DNA of 64,000 nucleotides from Diabrotica undecimpunctata. Taxonomy: Eukaryota > Arthropoda > Insecta > Coleoptera > Chrysomelidae. This document shows, piece by piece, positions 1-12,279 of this stretch; the stretch's first letter is position 1; each line of letters opens with the position of its first letter. The stretch is from NCBI RefSeq assembly GCF_040954645.1, contig NC_092804.1:87905717-87969716 (forward strand), in the 5' to 3' direction. The notes beneath the pieces are model-generated. The model made no database searches and had not been told where the DNA came from. It saw only the letters and a list, made by a program, of their open reading frames with translations. Both the position numbers and the translations under genes were made by a program.

Positions 1-531
1 GCTCTTAATAAAAGAACAGACGTCAGTAACTTGAGCCAAATATATCATGCTTTAATATTGCAGAATTAGGCTGAATAAGCTATTTACTTTATCATTGTCA
101 TTTAAGGTGTACAGGTTTACCATATTTTCTTATTAAATAATTAAATACATATAAACATATTAAAATAAATTTAAATAAAATAAAAAGCAAAGAAATATTT
201 CTTACTTATATTAGCTTACACTTATGCAACTTGCATTACTTTTGACCTAGTCTCGTCTTGCATATACACATATTTGTATTAGCTGTTTTTATTCAAATAG
301 TTCAATACAGCTATATAATTGATGTGATTCATAGAATCCTTTATCATTTGCAGCTCTAAGTGTATTAACCTTGGACTGTTGGAAATTATAATTGATCTTC
401 ACCTGTGGCCGATTAACCAGCCACAACGTTGACGATTTATATATGAGTTTTTGGTTTGACCTCACTTGTTTGTTTGTTTTTTCTTAGCCGATCAATGGGG
501 GAAATTAGGTGTTATTAACCATTCTTTCTTT
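1..531. other. Unassigned AT-rich DNA
   Basis: No open frame of useful length, RNA gene or repeat boundary was recognised on either strand. The stretch runs directly into an inverted Penelope repeat fragment at 532. Confidence 0.6.
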
Positions 532-773
532 CAAAGCACGTGGTGTTCGTGTGTATTAAGGCATAAAAAAATTGCTTATTACAAGCTTAAATTTTTATTT
601 TAAGAAGATCTTTTCGGAATTAAATCATTCCATCATCAGTTAACTAAAAGAGAGAGTAAAAATACCAATATTAAAAAACACAAGTTAAAATTTAAATATA
701 TAGAAATAACACGTTGGTTTTTTACTACTTACATAAAAAGTTGTTAAAAAACATTGTATGGCCACTTAAAAAA
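532..773 (-). repeat. Inverted partial Penelope-type long terminal repeat
   Basis: The reverse complement matches most of the direct repeat at 4522-4973 nearly base for base, from its ctttgtattcaac-proximal part back to the gtggccatacaatg motif. It is a detached, oppositely oriented fragment of the same repeat family as the Penelope-like element downstream. It keeps the CTGATGA...GAAA core at 612-639 on the minus strand. Confidence 0.9.
612..639 (-). ncRNA. Hammerhead-ribozyme-like core in Penelope repeat
   Basis: On the minus strand CTGATGA is followed by a hairpin (GGAAT pairing with ATTCC) and then GAAA, the conserved order of a hammerhead core. One extra T separates CTGATGA from the stem. 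Stems I and III and the cleavage site were not established, so cleavage activity is not claimed. Confidence 0.4.
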
Positions 774-1179
774 GTATCCATCATAGCACACTACCACCTA
801 GCATTGAAACTTCCGTGTTAAGGAATAAAACAATGATTGGCGCATCACCTAGTGATCGGGCGCGTAACTATATATACATGGCGCTAAATTCAAAAGTTTA
901 GTAATATTACCTAGGATTGTAAACTCATTTTAAAGTAAAGGAAAATCGATATAATCCTAAAATAACAAGAAAAATCCTTATCCTATACGATAATAAATAT
1001 TTTTCGTATACTTTTTGGGTTTTCTTGTTATGTTGGGACTATATTTATTTTCCATTACATTAAAATGCCAAAGTGGTTAAAAAAATTAAAGAATAAAATA
1101 TAGAATAAAATCTTTATTTATAAAAATGTTACAAGAAATGTTATATGTGTTACAAGAAATATTAATAATACAAGCCACG
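774..1179. other. Unassigned DNA with an imperfect hairpin
   Basis: No gene seen. Around 950-1050 two arms of about 40 bases pair imperfectly (left arm contains ataacaagaaaaatcc, right arm contains gggttttcttgttat) around a short AT-rich loop, which could be a small fold-back or MITE remnant. Confidence 0.4.
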
Positions 1180-1300
1180 TGTAGTATAATTTAGTTTTCT
1201 TAATGTTGTGACAAGAACTGGTCAGTATTTAAATAATTGTTTTGTCATTCTTATCAAGTTTTATGTGAATAAAAGTCTAATTCTGCAAAAGACATTTTAC
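1180..1300 (+). repeat. 5' LTR of decayed gypsy-type element
   Basis: Aligns with 2182-2310, sharing tgtagtataatttagt, the aatgttgtgaca block and gtcagtatttaaataatt. The 3' limit is approximate because the two copies diverge. Confidence 0.7.
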
Positions 1301-1326
1301 TACAATTTTATTCGCATGAATTTACA

Positions 1327-1404
1327 ATGGGGAAGTACTTTAGACCAGATAAACTAGAGGCTGATCCAAACTGTCAAACTTCCACCAAAGAATTCAAACA
1401 TTGG
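1327..1404 (+). pseudogene. gag-like N-terminal fragment
   Basis: An ATG at 1327 opens a short frame reading MGKYFRPDKLEADPN and ending in KEFKHW before degrading. This is the N-terminal style of gag proteins from insect gypsy-like elements (F-x-P-D-x-L-x-x-D-P ... K-x-W/F-K-H-W). It lies just after the 5' LTR, where gag belongs. Confidence 0.5.
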
Positions 1405-1519
1405 TAAGTATATAACATTCAAGAATTTTTTAGAAAGCAATGAATCTAAAGATAAATCCCTAGAAGATAAAGATAAGTACATGCTTTTAAAAAATTAATC
1501 TACGATTACATAAGCGAAT

Positions 1520-1700
1520 CAATCAATCAATCTGGAAAACCAATTGCTTTTTTCACACATACCCTCACATATTCTGAATGAAAACATTATGCAATTGAAA
1601 AAAAGCAAATGAGTTGAAGTATTAAAAAAAATGCAGACATTATCTGGTAGAAAAGCAATTCTAACCAATTACAGATTAAATCACTATTTGGTTTATATAG
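1520..1700 (+). pseudogene. RNase H-like fragment of pol
   Basis: Translating around 1540-1700 gives fragments such as GKPIAFFTHTLTYSE and KHYAIEKK, which match the gypsy RNase H pattern (P-I-x-F-x-S-R-x-L-T-x-x-E-x-x-Y-x-x-I-E-K-E). Stops and frame changes follow. The catalytic DH region is not preserved. Confidence 0.6.
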
Positions 1701-1734
1701 AATGACGGTATATATCAAATCTAAAAAGGAGAAC

Positions 1735-1975
1735 TAGCTTTACTTCACAAGAATTTATTAATTATCTACACTCTAAAGGAATATATTCAAGTAGAACAAC
1801 ACCATATAATCATGAAGGAAATGGTTAAGTCGAAAAATACAATGAGTTTGGAAATTGGTGAATCTAGCATAGAAAACCAAAAATTTAGAATTCACTTAAT
1901 GGAAAACTGCTTTACCATGTGCTCTGCACTATATACGAAGTTTACTGTTGAATTGTTATATTATTGAATCAAGAT
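1735..1975 (+). pseudogene. Integrase core fragment
   Basis: The frame reads FTSQEFINYLHSKGIY, then RTTPYNHEGNG, a stop in place of the usual Q, and VEKYN. This is the retroviral-type integrase motif around the third catalytic residue. It continues, with stops, to an ALHYIRSLL-like segment comparable to the ALHSIRSLL part of insect gypsy integrases. Non-functional. Confidence 0.75.
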
Positions 1976-2181
1976 AATGATGAAGGTCCAAATAACACAC
2001 TAGACAATTCCACTACTAAATAAATACCAGATGAGACAGAAAATTTACCTGTTCAAAAACCTGATGATAATGATGAACCAAGATTGGAAAATTCAGATTT
2101 TCATTCTAGCTGTAAATCAGCTGGAGCTAAAAATAAACCAAGATAGTTGCAATATTTTGTTCAAAAATAGGGACGGGTGAA

Positions 2182-2310
2182 TGTAGTATAATTTAGTGTT
2201 CTAAATGTTGTGACAGGAACTTGTCAGTATTTAAATAATTTTTTTGTAATTCTAATGTCAAATTAAAGCCTAATAAGCAACAGACAGCCATCAGACATTC
2301 TGAGTTTTTT
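2182..2310 (+). repeat. 3' LTR of decayed gypsy-type element
   Basis: Directly follows the purine tract and repeats the sequence at 1180. The 3' end is uncertain; similarity fades after the aagcctaataag segment. Confidence 0.65.
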
Positions 2311-2517
2311 GTAGTACTTTCATCCTAATGTAATAACACACACTATCAGTGGTCAGTGAAAACTCTTACAGTCTGGCGTTCTACTCACAGAAAGAGAGAA
2401 CTCAAGGACCCTGCTAAGTTGGAAACAGAACAATTAAATGATTTAGTTCTAGAAAGAAGTTTATATACATTTATACTCATACTATATGTTATATATTTAT
2501 ATGATAATACTTTAATT

Positions 2518-2519
<2 letters not shown>

Positions 2520-2574
<55 letters not shown>
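2520..2574. repeat. (TA)n microsatellite
   Basis: An uninterrupted TA dinucleotide tract of about 55 bases. Open frames that cross it translate only into YI repeats and are not genes. Its left flank (2310-2519) holds nothing I recognise. Confidence 0.95.
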
Positions 2575-2577
<3 letters not shown>

Positions 2578-2579
2578 CA

Positions 2580-4346
<1,767 letters not shown>

Positions 4347-4502
4347 TACCCATCAATGTCAAGTGGAATGATGTAGTAGGAGCAAAAGTCATTGTGCTTA
4401 AGTTTGTGAATAGGCAGTTTTTAGTGAAGAATTGTGTTTTGTGTGTAGTAAAATCAATAGCAATTTTTGGTATTTTAAAGAGGTGGTAGAATGTAAAACA
4501 AT
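4347..4502. repeat. Left 156-bp inverted repeat of Penelope-like element
   Basis: Exact or near-exact reverse complement of 7867-8022, running from tacccatcaatgtcaag to tggtagaatgtaaaacaat. It is a flipped copy of the element's 3' untranslated end placed upstream of the left long repeat. Such partial inverted copies at the 5' side are a known habit of Penelope-like elements. The apparent frames in both arms (for example 4298-4489) are by-products. Confidence 0.9.
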
Positions 4503-4521
4503 ATAAAACAACAACATAGAA

Positions 4522-4973
4522 CGAAAAAACTTCACCAGCTACAGGGGGTCATGTAAGATGCCCCCATCTTCAGTTTTTAATAATCAATAAGTTAAGTCTA
4601 TTGCATTTACCTTGATAAAACCATGAGGATTATATTTTAATACGGATGTCCTTCGAAAGTTTTTTAAGTGGCCATACAATGTTTTTTAACAACTTTTTAT
4701 GTAAGTAGTAAAAAACCAACGTGTTATTTCTATATATTTAAATTTTAACTTGTGTTTTTTAATATTGGTATTTTTACTCTCTCTTTTACTTAACTGATGA
4801 TGGAATGATTTAATTCCGAAAAGATCTTCTTAAAATAAAAATTTAAGCTTGTAATAAGCAATTTTTTTATACCTTAATACACACGAACACCACGTGCTTT
4901 GTATTCAACAGGTATACTAGCCACTCCTGGATATCTCCACTTCATGGTTTGTTCCAGTTTCACTTTTAATTTT
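4522..4973 (+). repeat. Left Penelope long direct repeat (pLTR)
   Basis: Matches 8095-8547 almost throughout, from cgaaaaaacttcaccagc to cagtttcacttttaatttt. It ends 11 bases before the ATG of the RT gene, so it probably supplies the promoter and 5' leader. A CTGATGA...GAAA hammerhead-like core lies inside at 4794-4821. Confidence 0.93.
4794..4821 (+). ncRNA. Hammerhead-ribozyme-like core in left pLTR
   Basis: CTGATGA, then a 5-bp stem (GGAAT/ATTCC) with an AT loop, then GAAA. Hammerhead motifs in Penelope repeats are established knowledge; here the core order is visible, with one additional T before stem II. Full folding was not tested. Confidence 0.5.
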
Positions 4974-4984
4974 AAATTGACGAT

Positions 4985-7366
4985 ATGGTCATTTGGGCTA
5001 ACCAATACATTCGTCTGGCTACAAGGAGGAAACAATTAGAGTTGGACATATGGTTTATTCACCAATGTATTAATAATAATGTAGTTCCTGTATTCGCTAG
5101 ATTTAAAACATCAAAAAATGTACCCAGTACATATGTTAATCAACTACAAACCAAACTCCTCAGGAAAGAAATAGGCAAACATTATTCCAAGTTAGATAAC
5201 ATCAATTGTAATATGAAGGTAATGTACAATAGACTTTTACAACATTTTGATAATCTAGACTTAACCTCTTTTTTGCATGATGTACAGGACAAAGTTAACC
5301 ATTGTGCTTCAGTAAAATTTTTCAAACTTAACAATAAACTTCACAATCTCATTCAACAGAAGTCACATTCAGTGTCCACCAATTCTTCTCATAATAGATC
5401 CAAATTTTCTAACTTCAAATTTCACCCTAGAATCAAAAATTTATCCAATATAAATTTCTCACAAGATGAATTAGAACTCTTGAATCATGGCCTCCAATTT
5501 TCTATTCCCACAGACATCTCTGAAATAGACCTACAAGAACTTTCCATAGAAATAGACATAATCATAGAAAAACTTTCAATTTCTTTACAACAAAAAAATG
5601 TCATTAGAAATAATTGTTTCAAAAAACTTCATGCTGCATACAAAAACTTAACTTCCAATTCACATTTTCATCATCCACATCATAATAGTTTAAAAACTTT
5701 AAATTCAATAAAAAAGAAAATAAAAAACCATAATCTAATAATATCCAAATCAGATAAAGGAAATTGCTTAGTAATTCTAGACCACACTGAATACATCAAC
5801 AAAGTTTCCACCTTTTTGAATAATAATGGCTTCATAGTACTTCCACATGACCCACTTAACAGATTCATTAATAAACAAAAAGCATTTTTAAAGAAATATT
5901 CTACTTTTTTCACTGATTTTCATGCACCATATTACAAAATCCCTAGTAACCCATTAATTCCTAGACTGTATGGTCTTCCAAAAATCCACAAAGAGGGCAT
6001 TCCAATCCGTCCAGTAGTCAGTTTCATCAACACCCCGGTCTCCATAATTTCTAAATTCATACTCAGGGTAATCAAGGACATAACAGGTTTTTCTCCCACT
6101 TTTTCCATCAAAAACTCATCCCAACTAATATCCAAACTCAATCACATAAATCTCCTACCAGATATGACTATGCTTTCATTTGACGTTAGCAATCTCTATA
6201 CTTCTGTACCTAAACTTGAAACTATTCAGTTAGTCCATGACCTTCTCACATCTAAATCAACTAATCCCTCAGTCATCACACCAATAATAGAAATACTTTC
6301 CTTTTGTTTATCACAAGATTATTTTTCTTTTAATAATATTTTTTATAAACAACCTGATGGCTTGGCCATGGGAAGTTGTCTTTCCCCCTTTTTAGCTGAC
6401 CTCTTCATGAATCATCTAGAATCCACTCAAATCATGACTAACAATACAATTCTACACTGGTTCCGCTACGTTGATGATTGCTTAGTGTTCATTAGAGGTA
6501 ACTCAAATACAGCTTTTTCCTTATTAAACACTATCAATAATATTCACCCCAATATCAAATTCACTATGGAATTAGAATCTAACTTCTCCATCAATTTTTT
6601 AGACCTTTCCATCAATAGAATTAATAATGTCTTTGATTATAGCATCTACAGAAAACCCACACAAACAGATCATGTCATACATTTCAATTCTAACCATCCC
6701 ATTTCACACAAATTATCTGCATTCAACAGTTTCATTCATCGTTTAGAAACCATTCCATTATCCAACACTAACTACATCCAAGAACTAAACATAATCAAAC
6801 AGATTGCTTTCAATAATGGCTACAACCCAGATATCATCCATAAACTCATTTATAAAAAGAAACGTAAATTGCTTCAACAATCAGCTTACCATAACATTAC
6901 TTCAGATTCCCCATCTTACTTCTCATTACCATTTCACTGTCCAACACTTTCCGAATCAATCAAAAACACTATCCTGAATTCTGTTGAAAATATTAAGATT
7001 TCCTTTAAAGTTAACAATAAATTGAGTAGATCATTATGCAATAGTAAGGACTCTATTGACTTCAGCAAACGCAGTGGGGTTTATAAACTTTAATGTTCTG
7101 ACTGTGATGCCACTTATATTGGTAGAACTTGTAGATCTCTAGTAACCAGGGCCATAGAACATTCTAAGTTAAATAACACTTTTCTTTCTCCCATCATCTC
7201 AAATATTTCTCTTCTTCATAACATCCCAGGTAGAGATTATCTCAAACTTGACCTTTTTGAGGATTTGGAAATAGTCAAGGAAAAGAAAAACAGTCCCAAT
7301 TGTGTTAATCGTCACACCAGCATCAATAGAGACTTTGTTCCACTTCATCGACAATTATTTTCCTGA
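4985..7366 (+). pseudogene. Penelope-like reverse transcriptase with C-terminal GIY-YIG endonuclease, one internal stop
   Basis: Encodes the single protein of a Penelope-like retroelement: reverse transcription plus second-strand nicking. The first 702 codons are open from the ATG at 4985, 11 bases after the left long repeat. RT landmarks in order: GLPKIHKEGIPIRPVVSF near residue 330, motif A LSFDVSNLYTSVP near 400, motif B DGLAMGSCLSPFLADLFMNH near 460, catalytic FRYVDDCLVF near 495, and INFLDLSI near 540. A TAA at 7091-7093 stops the frame exactly where GIY-YIG begins. The same frame then runs open to the TGA at 7364-7366 and reads CSDCDATYIGRTCRSL with a downstream EH, the hallmarks of this nuclease (793 codons apart from the stop). 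A single base change therefore separates this copy from a full-length frame. RT identity is certain; read-through is not indicated. Confidence 0.93.
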
Positions 7367-7866
7367 TCTAACTTTCTTTCTGTTAACTACACATCCAGTT
7401 TTACTTACTTCTACATTTCTTTCTATTTTCCCATAGCTTAATATCACCTTATATAATCCGCCATACTTAACTCTATTCTTGTCACCATTAATACACTAAC
7501 ATCCCTTTTCCAATATCCCATTTCCCATCCTCTCCAATAACTACCATCTGACTAATCACACAGGTTTTCTTATAAATACTCACACTACATCTATCAATCT
7601 CTTATCACAATCAGTTTCAGTATCCCCAGCTTACATCTTTACATTCATCTCCTACTTCCTTTTCTTTCTCTTTCTTTTATTTCTTTTTCCTCGATTCATC
7701 TTCCACAAATTTCAAACCAACTTTTATCTATATCTACTTCATACAAGGAAACAATTAGGTAATAACATTCTCTTTACCGCTTCCAAATGATTTATTAATT
7801 TCAACTACCTAACTTAAATTTTGCCTTACCCTGGTATACCAAATTTATTTTACATCACAGTCACTC
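7367..7866 (+). other. 3' untranslated region of Penelope-like element
   Basis: C- and T-rich on the plus strand, with no coding frame. It lies between the nuclease stop and the 156-bp inverted repeat. Confidence 0.7.
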
Positions 7867-8022
7867 ATTGTTTTACATTCTACCACCTCTTTAAAATACC
7901 AAAAATTGCTATTGATTTTACTACACACAAAACACAATTCTTCACTAAAAACTGCCTATTCACAAACTTAAGCACAATGACTTTTGCTCCTACTACATCA
8001 TTCCACTTGACATTGATGGGTA
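7867..8022. repeat. Right 156-bp inverted repeat of Penelope-like element
   Basis: Reverse complement of 4347-4502. This arm is in the native 3' untranslated position; the left arm is the displaced copy. Confidence 0.9.
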
Positions 8023-8094
8023 CTAACTGATTTTTCATACCATCTTTATATCAGTTAGCCCAAGACTCCAGAACAGATCAGAGGCAATGTAAGT

Positions 8095-8547
8095 CGAAAA
8101 AACTTCACCAGCTACAGGGGGTCATGTAAGATGCCCCCATCTTCAGTTTTTAATAATCAATAAGTTAAGTCTATTGCATTTACCTTGATAAAACCATGAG
8201 GATTATATTTTAATACGGATGTCCTTCGAAAGTTTTTTTAAGTGGCGATATAATGTTTTCTAACAACTTTTTATGTAAGTAGTAAAAAACCAACGTGTTA
8301 TTTCTATATATTTAAATTTTAACTTGTGTTTTTTAATATTGGTATTTTTACTCTCTCTTTTAGTTAACTGATGATAGAATGATTTAATTCCGAAAAGATC
8401 TTCTTAAAATAAAAATTTAAGCTTGTAATAAGCAATTTTTTTATACCTTAATACACACGAACACCACGTGCTTTGTATTCAACAGGTATACTAGCCACTC
8501 CTGGATATCTCCACTTCATGGTTTGTTCCAGTTTCACTTTTAATTTT
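8095..8547 (+). repeat. Right Penelope long direct repeat (pLTR)
   Basis: Second copy of the repeat at 4522-4973. Small differences include gtggcgatataatgttttc for gtggccatacaatgtttt and a G-to-A change inside the hammerhead-like stem. Confidence 0.93.
8368..8395 (+). ncRNA. Hammerhead-ribozyme-like core in right pLTR, weakened stem
   Basis: CTGATGA...GAAA as in the left repeat, but the stem reads AGAAT instead of GGAAT, breaking one pair with ATTCC. The catalytic core letters are unchanged. Confidence 0.45.
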
Positions 8548-9267
8548 TCCTTTCATTTATTGGTTCCTTACAAGCAGGTTGTCACCCAAACTCACCTTAT
8601 CATTTAAATAAACCGCTCTATTATTAGGGTTGGTATTTCACCTTGTTGTTCTGTCATAATTAATGACCTCAAGGTTTACTGTCTTTTTACGTTGTTGGCG
8701 TGTTAGTCTTAATTAAACACCATTTTACCGGCAGCATTCAAGAAGCCAGGAGTGGTAATTTCATTATACATTAAATTATTCAATTTCGATATTAATTAAT
8801 ATAATAATGCTACCTAAAGTTAAAATTAAATCATAACTATTGCTGTATTGTTGGAAGTGCATCTATGATTTTCTTAGTTCTTCATTCTCTTTTTTAATGT
8901 TTTTTTACTTATACATGTTTATGTAAAAAAACCAGATGTTCTTTTTGCTGTGCTTAGTTTGAACAAATTCTTAACTTTATTTAGTTCAATTTATTGTTTA
9001 TACATCGTAATCGTATAATGTCCATTTACTTAAGCGTCTTTACAACTTTAATATCACTGACTGCTACATATCTTTTTAAGGTAACACATGTAACAACTTT
9101 TCCATGCTTGTGTGGTTTTTTCATATTGTTTTTTTTAGATGAGCTGATGATGCTTTCTGATTAAGAAAGCGAAACGTCTTCAATAAATAGATGAAGTAGC
9201 CATCAACTTTGTCTTTTTTCTCCACCTTTTGACCGAAAAAACCCACCACTCTTCTGAGTGATCCTTA

Positions 9268-9268
<1 letters not shown>
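8548..9268 (+). other. Unassigned DNA ending in a second Penelope-type tail
   Basis: No gene seen. The final 130 bases contain another CTGATGA...GAAACGTC motif followed by an AATAAA, sequence-unrelated to the repeat at 8095 outside the motif. I read this as the 3' end of a different Penelope-like or dependent short element. Confidence 0.5.
9144..9174 (+). ncRNA. Hammerhead-ribozyme-like core with 7-bp stem
   Basis: CTGATGA, one T, then GCTTTCT pairing perfectly with AGAAAGC around a GATTA loop, then GAAACGTC. Same architecture as in the Penelope repeats but with a different stem sequence. Compensating changes of this kind suggest the fold matters. Confidence 0.5.

Positions 9269-9347
<79 letters not shown>
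9269..9347. repeat. (TA)n microsatellite bounding element A
   Basis: About 78 bases of TA repeats. The large unit 'element A' starts directly after it. Confidence 0.95.
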
Positions 9348-9349
<2 letters not shown>

Positions 9350-9800
9350 ACGGCATAAAGTGGACTCCGCCCATGTTAAAATTCAGGTTCAATTGAGCTC
9401 CGAGGTCAAGTGAATACCGATATAAGGAGCTCACTTGACCATTCCATAATATTGGTTCTGTCGATTCATCAACATGTAAAGTTTAATAATTTATAAAAAT
9501 TTTTTGGAGCCCGTAAATACCCCTGTATCATAAATGTATATCGGTTAGTTCACGTGTATATATTATAGGGGTCGTTCAGATCTTCTTTAATGTATATTTG
9601 AACCATACGTTTATCGGTATAAGTAAGCTCTGAAACTTTGGTAACTGTGCGATTATACCGTATATTTTCAACATATACCCTGAACGGTTCATATGGGCTC
9701 CTTATTTTTATCTACTGTTCGTAGACAGTGTAATCTCATACGCATTACACTGAGTAACAGAAGATATCTTATTACCTGGAATAACTACGTACTAAAAGGT
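9348..9800 (-). repeat. Outer terminal block of element A
   Basis: Inverted match to 55300-55722. The first 45 or so bases from the TA tract are identical in the two copies and similarity then falls off, as expected of a functional terminus. Contains gagctccgaggtcaagtg and ggagctcacttgacc, which pair with each other. Confidence 0.85.
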
Positions 9801-10789
9801 AACTGGTTCTTTAAAAACAGGTATATAGATACAAAAGGATTTGGGCTTATTATTTAATGGAATGTTCACTTGCATAGGAAATTTTATTTTTTCTGCATTT
9901 TTAAAAATGTTGTTTTTTTATTTAATATAATTTTATTAGTTCAATGCCGAACTCGATTTTTTTTTAATTACAGAAATTTCGTAATATATTTTGTTTACGT
10001 GAGTATGTCTGTACGTTTTATGTAAGCATCCGATTAATAAAAACTACTTTTATTTCATCCAATCTTCTGCGATATCTTGTATAAAGCTTTTTTATTATTT
10101 TAGTTCTGGTCTTATTTGTTTATTACATATGATATCTCGATAAAAGGTTATCTCAAAATAAATATGGTTAAGAGTTAATAGATATTTTTGTGTTAAAATG
10201 GGTAGTAGTGTGCACAAAAAGAAAGAAAGAATTTTTAATTTGTCTAAAAAGGTATATTCGGCAGCAGATGCATTTAGTGCAAGCGTCTATGTTTTAAGGG
10301 CGAAAGGACGTGCACCTCATTTTTAGCTGACAAGCTTGCGAACAATATTATTTCTGGTCCTCAATTTACCTTTTAGTTTTAAACAATGACCTGTGACTGA
10401 CGCCGTGCGATACAAACTATTTTCAAGGAATTTATAGGAAGTCTACGTTCAACAATTTCATGACTTTATTGGATGTTCAGTTTTGTGAAAGCGTCTATGT
10501 TAGGGAAATTGAAGGAGCACACACGAGTTTTTTAGTGGTTTTGGCTAAAAATTTATTCATAGTTTATTTTTATTGTGCAATAATAGGTGTATCGTCTATA
10601 TAATAGAAGTCCTAGTATCTACCGGTATGGATCGTTCGTTTGTGTAAATGTTATACAGTCTGGGTGCCTTTATGCTACCCCAAGCGAGACCGTTCTTCAT
10701 CTGCTATTCTTACCATTGAGTGATACAAAAAATATTCTCTTATGTAGGCATACGCAGACAATATAAGTGAGTTTGTTATCTAAGGGGAT
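9801..10789. other. Unassigned interior of element A
   Basis: No open frame or domain recognised. Scattered short similarity to the B copy is possible but was not traced. Confidence 0.4.
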
Positions 10790-11335
10790 ATCATATAGTT
10801 TTTGGAGAAATATTCTGTAATTTAAGGTGTCGTAAGCGGCATTTAGATTGAAAAATACCACCCCTGATACCCGATATTTTTCGTACCCATCTTTGATTTA
10901 GTATTTGTGATGTACATGATCTTCCCTATCTACAGCCACTTTTGTTTTTTACTTTGAGTTTTTCTTCTAATATCGGTAATATCATATTAACGATGTTGTG
11001 CAAAAGTGTTTTGAATAGCTGACAAAATAATGATATTGGCTGATAGTTTTTGTGGTCGTTGGAGTTTTTGCCAGGTTTAAGCAAGGTAACAACTTTGACT
11101 TATCTCTAGACTTTGGGTATCTCCTAATTTAAATACAGTTGTTCATCATCTTGATAAGTCCTTGTAGTGTTTTTGGTTCAGATTTCGTAATAAGCTTTGT
11201 GCTCAGATCCTCAATGTCGGTAGTTGTATTATTTTTCATTAAATATGTAGATGGTGGATCCAAGCTCAACATCGTTAAAAGGTTCTCTCAGCTGACTGGT
11301 TTTGTCCTTTCTTAATTTGAGTTATTCTTTGCTAC
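10790..11335 (-). pseudogene. LINE reverse transcriptase fragment (jockey/CR1-like)
   Basis: The minus strand reads, with stops and shifts, a K-A/P-G-K-N-S-N-D-H-K-x-Y-x-P-I-S-L segment, then EEKL, GRSCTSQILN, and a segment matching the G-V-V/I-F-x-x-L-x-A-A-Y region. These are RT motifs of jockey/CR1-type LINEs (K-P-G-K-x-P-x-x-x-x-S-Y-R-P-I-S-L). The same fragment occurs in opposite orientation at 53980-54330, and its tail recurs at 35920-36050. Heavily decayed. Confidence 0.7.
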
Positions 11336-11559
11336 TTTTCCGATAGAAATAGTATGTCTATATCTATACTGTGGTTTTCAGGGATCAGCTATATACCAAA
11401 TACCCTAGATTAGGCCCTATATGTGTTTCCTGTACTAGAAATTAGTCAGATTCGTGTTTAGCTCATATGTCTGATAAGTTTAAGTAAAGTAAAGTTTCTT
11501 GATTTTTAGATATACCGTTAACAGTTATATACATATATTATTAGAATAGTTGGTCCTAA

Positions 11560-12010
11560 AAAGCACCAATTTGACAAAATCATATTAAAGGGGTGACTGA
11601 AGAATTAGCCGATTAATTAATTAATCATTACCCGGGGTATCCCCGATTGCAGTGGTCTTATTACTACTTCAATCTTCCTAAAGGCTCGTTTTTTAAACCC
11701 CATAAGTAATGCTTAATCTTTTACTTTTTATTAAAAATTTAAATTTTATATGCCGTGTATTACTTTTTGAAGATATGTCGAATCAGATTTGTATAGTAAT
11801 AATTTTAGGTTCTAAAGAGCCTCTTTGTGGAAAATAAATAAGTTTGTGATATCTGTCGCAACTGATATATAGATAATAAAAAAATAAACAGTTAAAATAA
11901 GTGTAGACAATTTCAACTACATACATAGGCGCCACTGTTCAGGTGATGGGTTTATCACAGATATCAAAGGTTACATTTTAATTCAATGTTCTATTTACGT
12001 ATCTTCAATA
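11560..12010. repeat. Element A block matching B at 53340-53770
   Basis: Inverted match including gtggtcttattactacttcaatc, tgttcaggtgatgggtttatc and aaaggttacat. No coding potential seen. Confidence 0.8.
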
Positions 12011-12279
12011 TTAAAAAAGTAGAAAAAGACATGTTTATGCTTTTATTTTTTTAAATCTATTTTATTTTCTTTCTAGAGTTCCATCTTTTTTGAACGACCT
12101 GTCTTCTTTTTTCAATTGGGCACTTGTCCAAAGCTATGACAAATACTCTGTCCTCTGCTACTCTACATTAATATGACACTCATTATTTTCTCTAAACACT
12201 CTGTCCTCTGCTATTCTACATTAATATGACTGATTTATTTTATCTTTCTTGCAACTATTTTAATGTTTATCCTGTGTAT

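Larger units (their letters stand above)
1180..2310 (+). mobile_element. Decayed small LTR retrotransposon of Ty3/gypsy type
   Basis: Two similar direct repeats that both start TGTAGTATAATTTAG lie at 1180-about 1300 and 2182-about 2310. A purine-rich tract (aaaaatagggacgggtgaa) sits immediately before the second, as a polypurine tract should. Between them are gag-like, RNase H-like and integrase-like fragments in the right order but in several frames with stops. The interior is under 1 kb, so RT and most of gag and pol have been deleted. The LTRs are visibly diverged, so this is an old insertion. Confidence 0.75.
4347..8547 (+). mobile_element. Penelope-like retroelement, nearly complete
   Basis: Order of parts: inverted 3'-end copy (4347-4502), long direct repeat (4522-4973), one reading frame for RT plus GIY-YIG nuclease (4985-7366), 3' untranslated stretch, 156-bp inverted repeat (7867-8022), and a second long direct repeat (8095-8547). 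The two long repeats differ at only a few positions, so the insertion is fairly young. The reading frame has one internal stop, so this copy should not be autonomous. Target-site duplications were not identified. Confidence 0.9.

Noticed and set aside
2341..2470. Possible gene start reading TVWRSTHRKRELKDP then LETEQLNDL
   Set aside because: A faint resemblance to proteins with E-x-L-N-D-L motifs, but it runs straight into a TA tract and is too short to assign.
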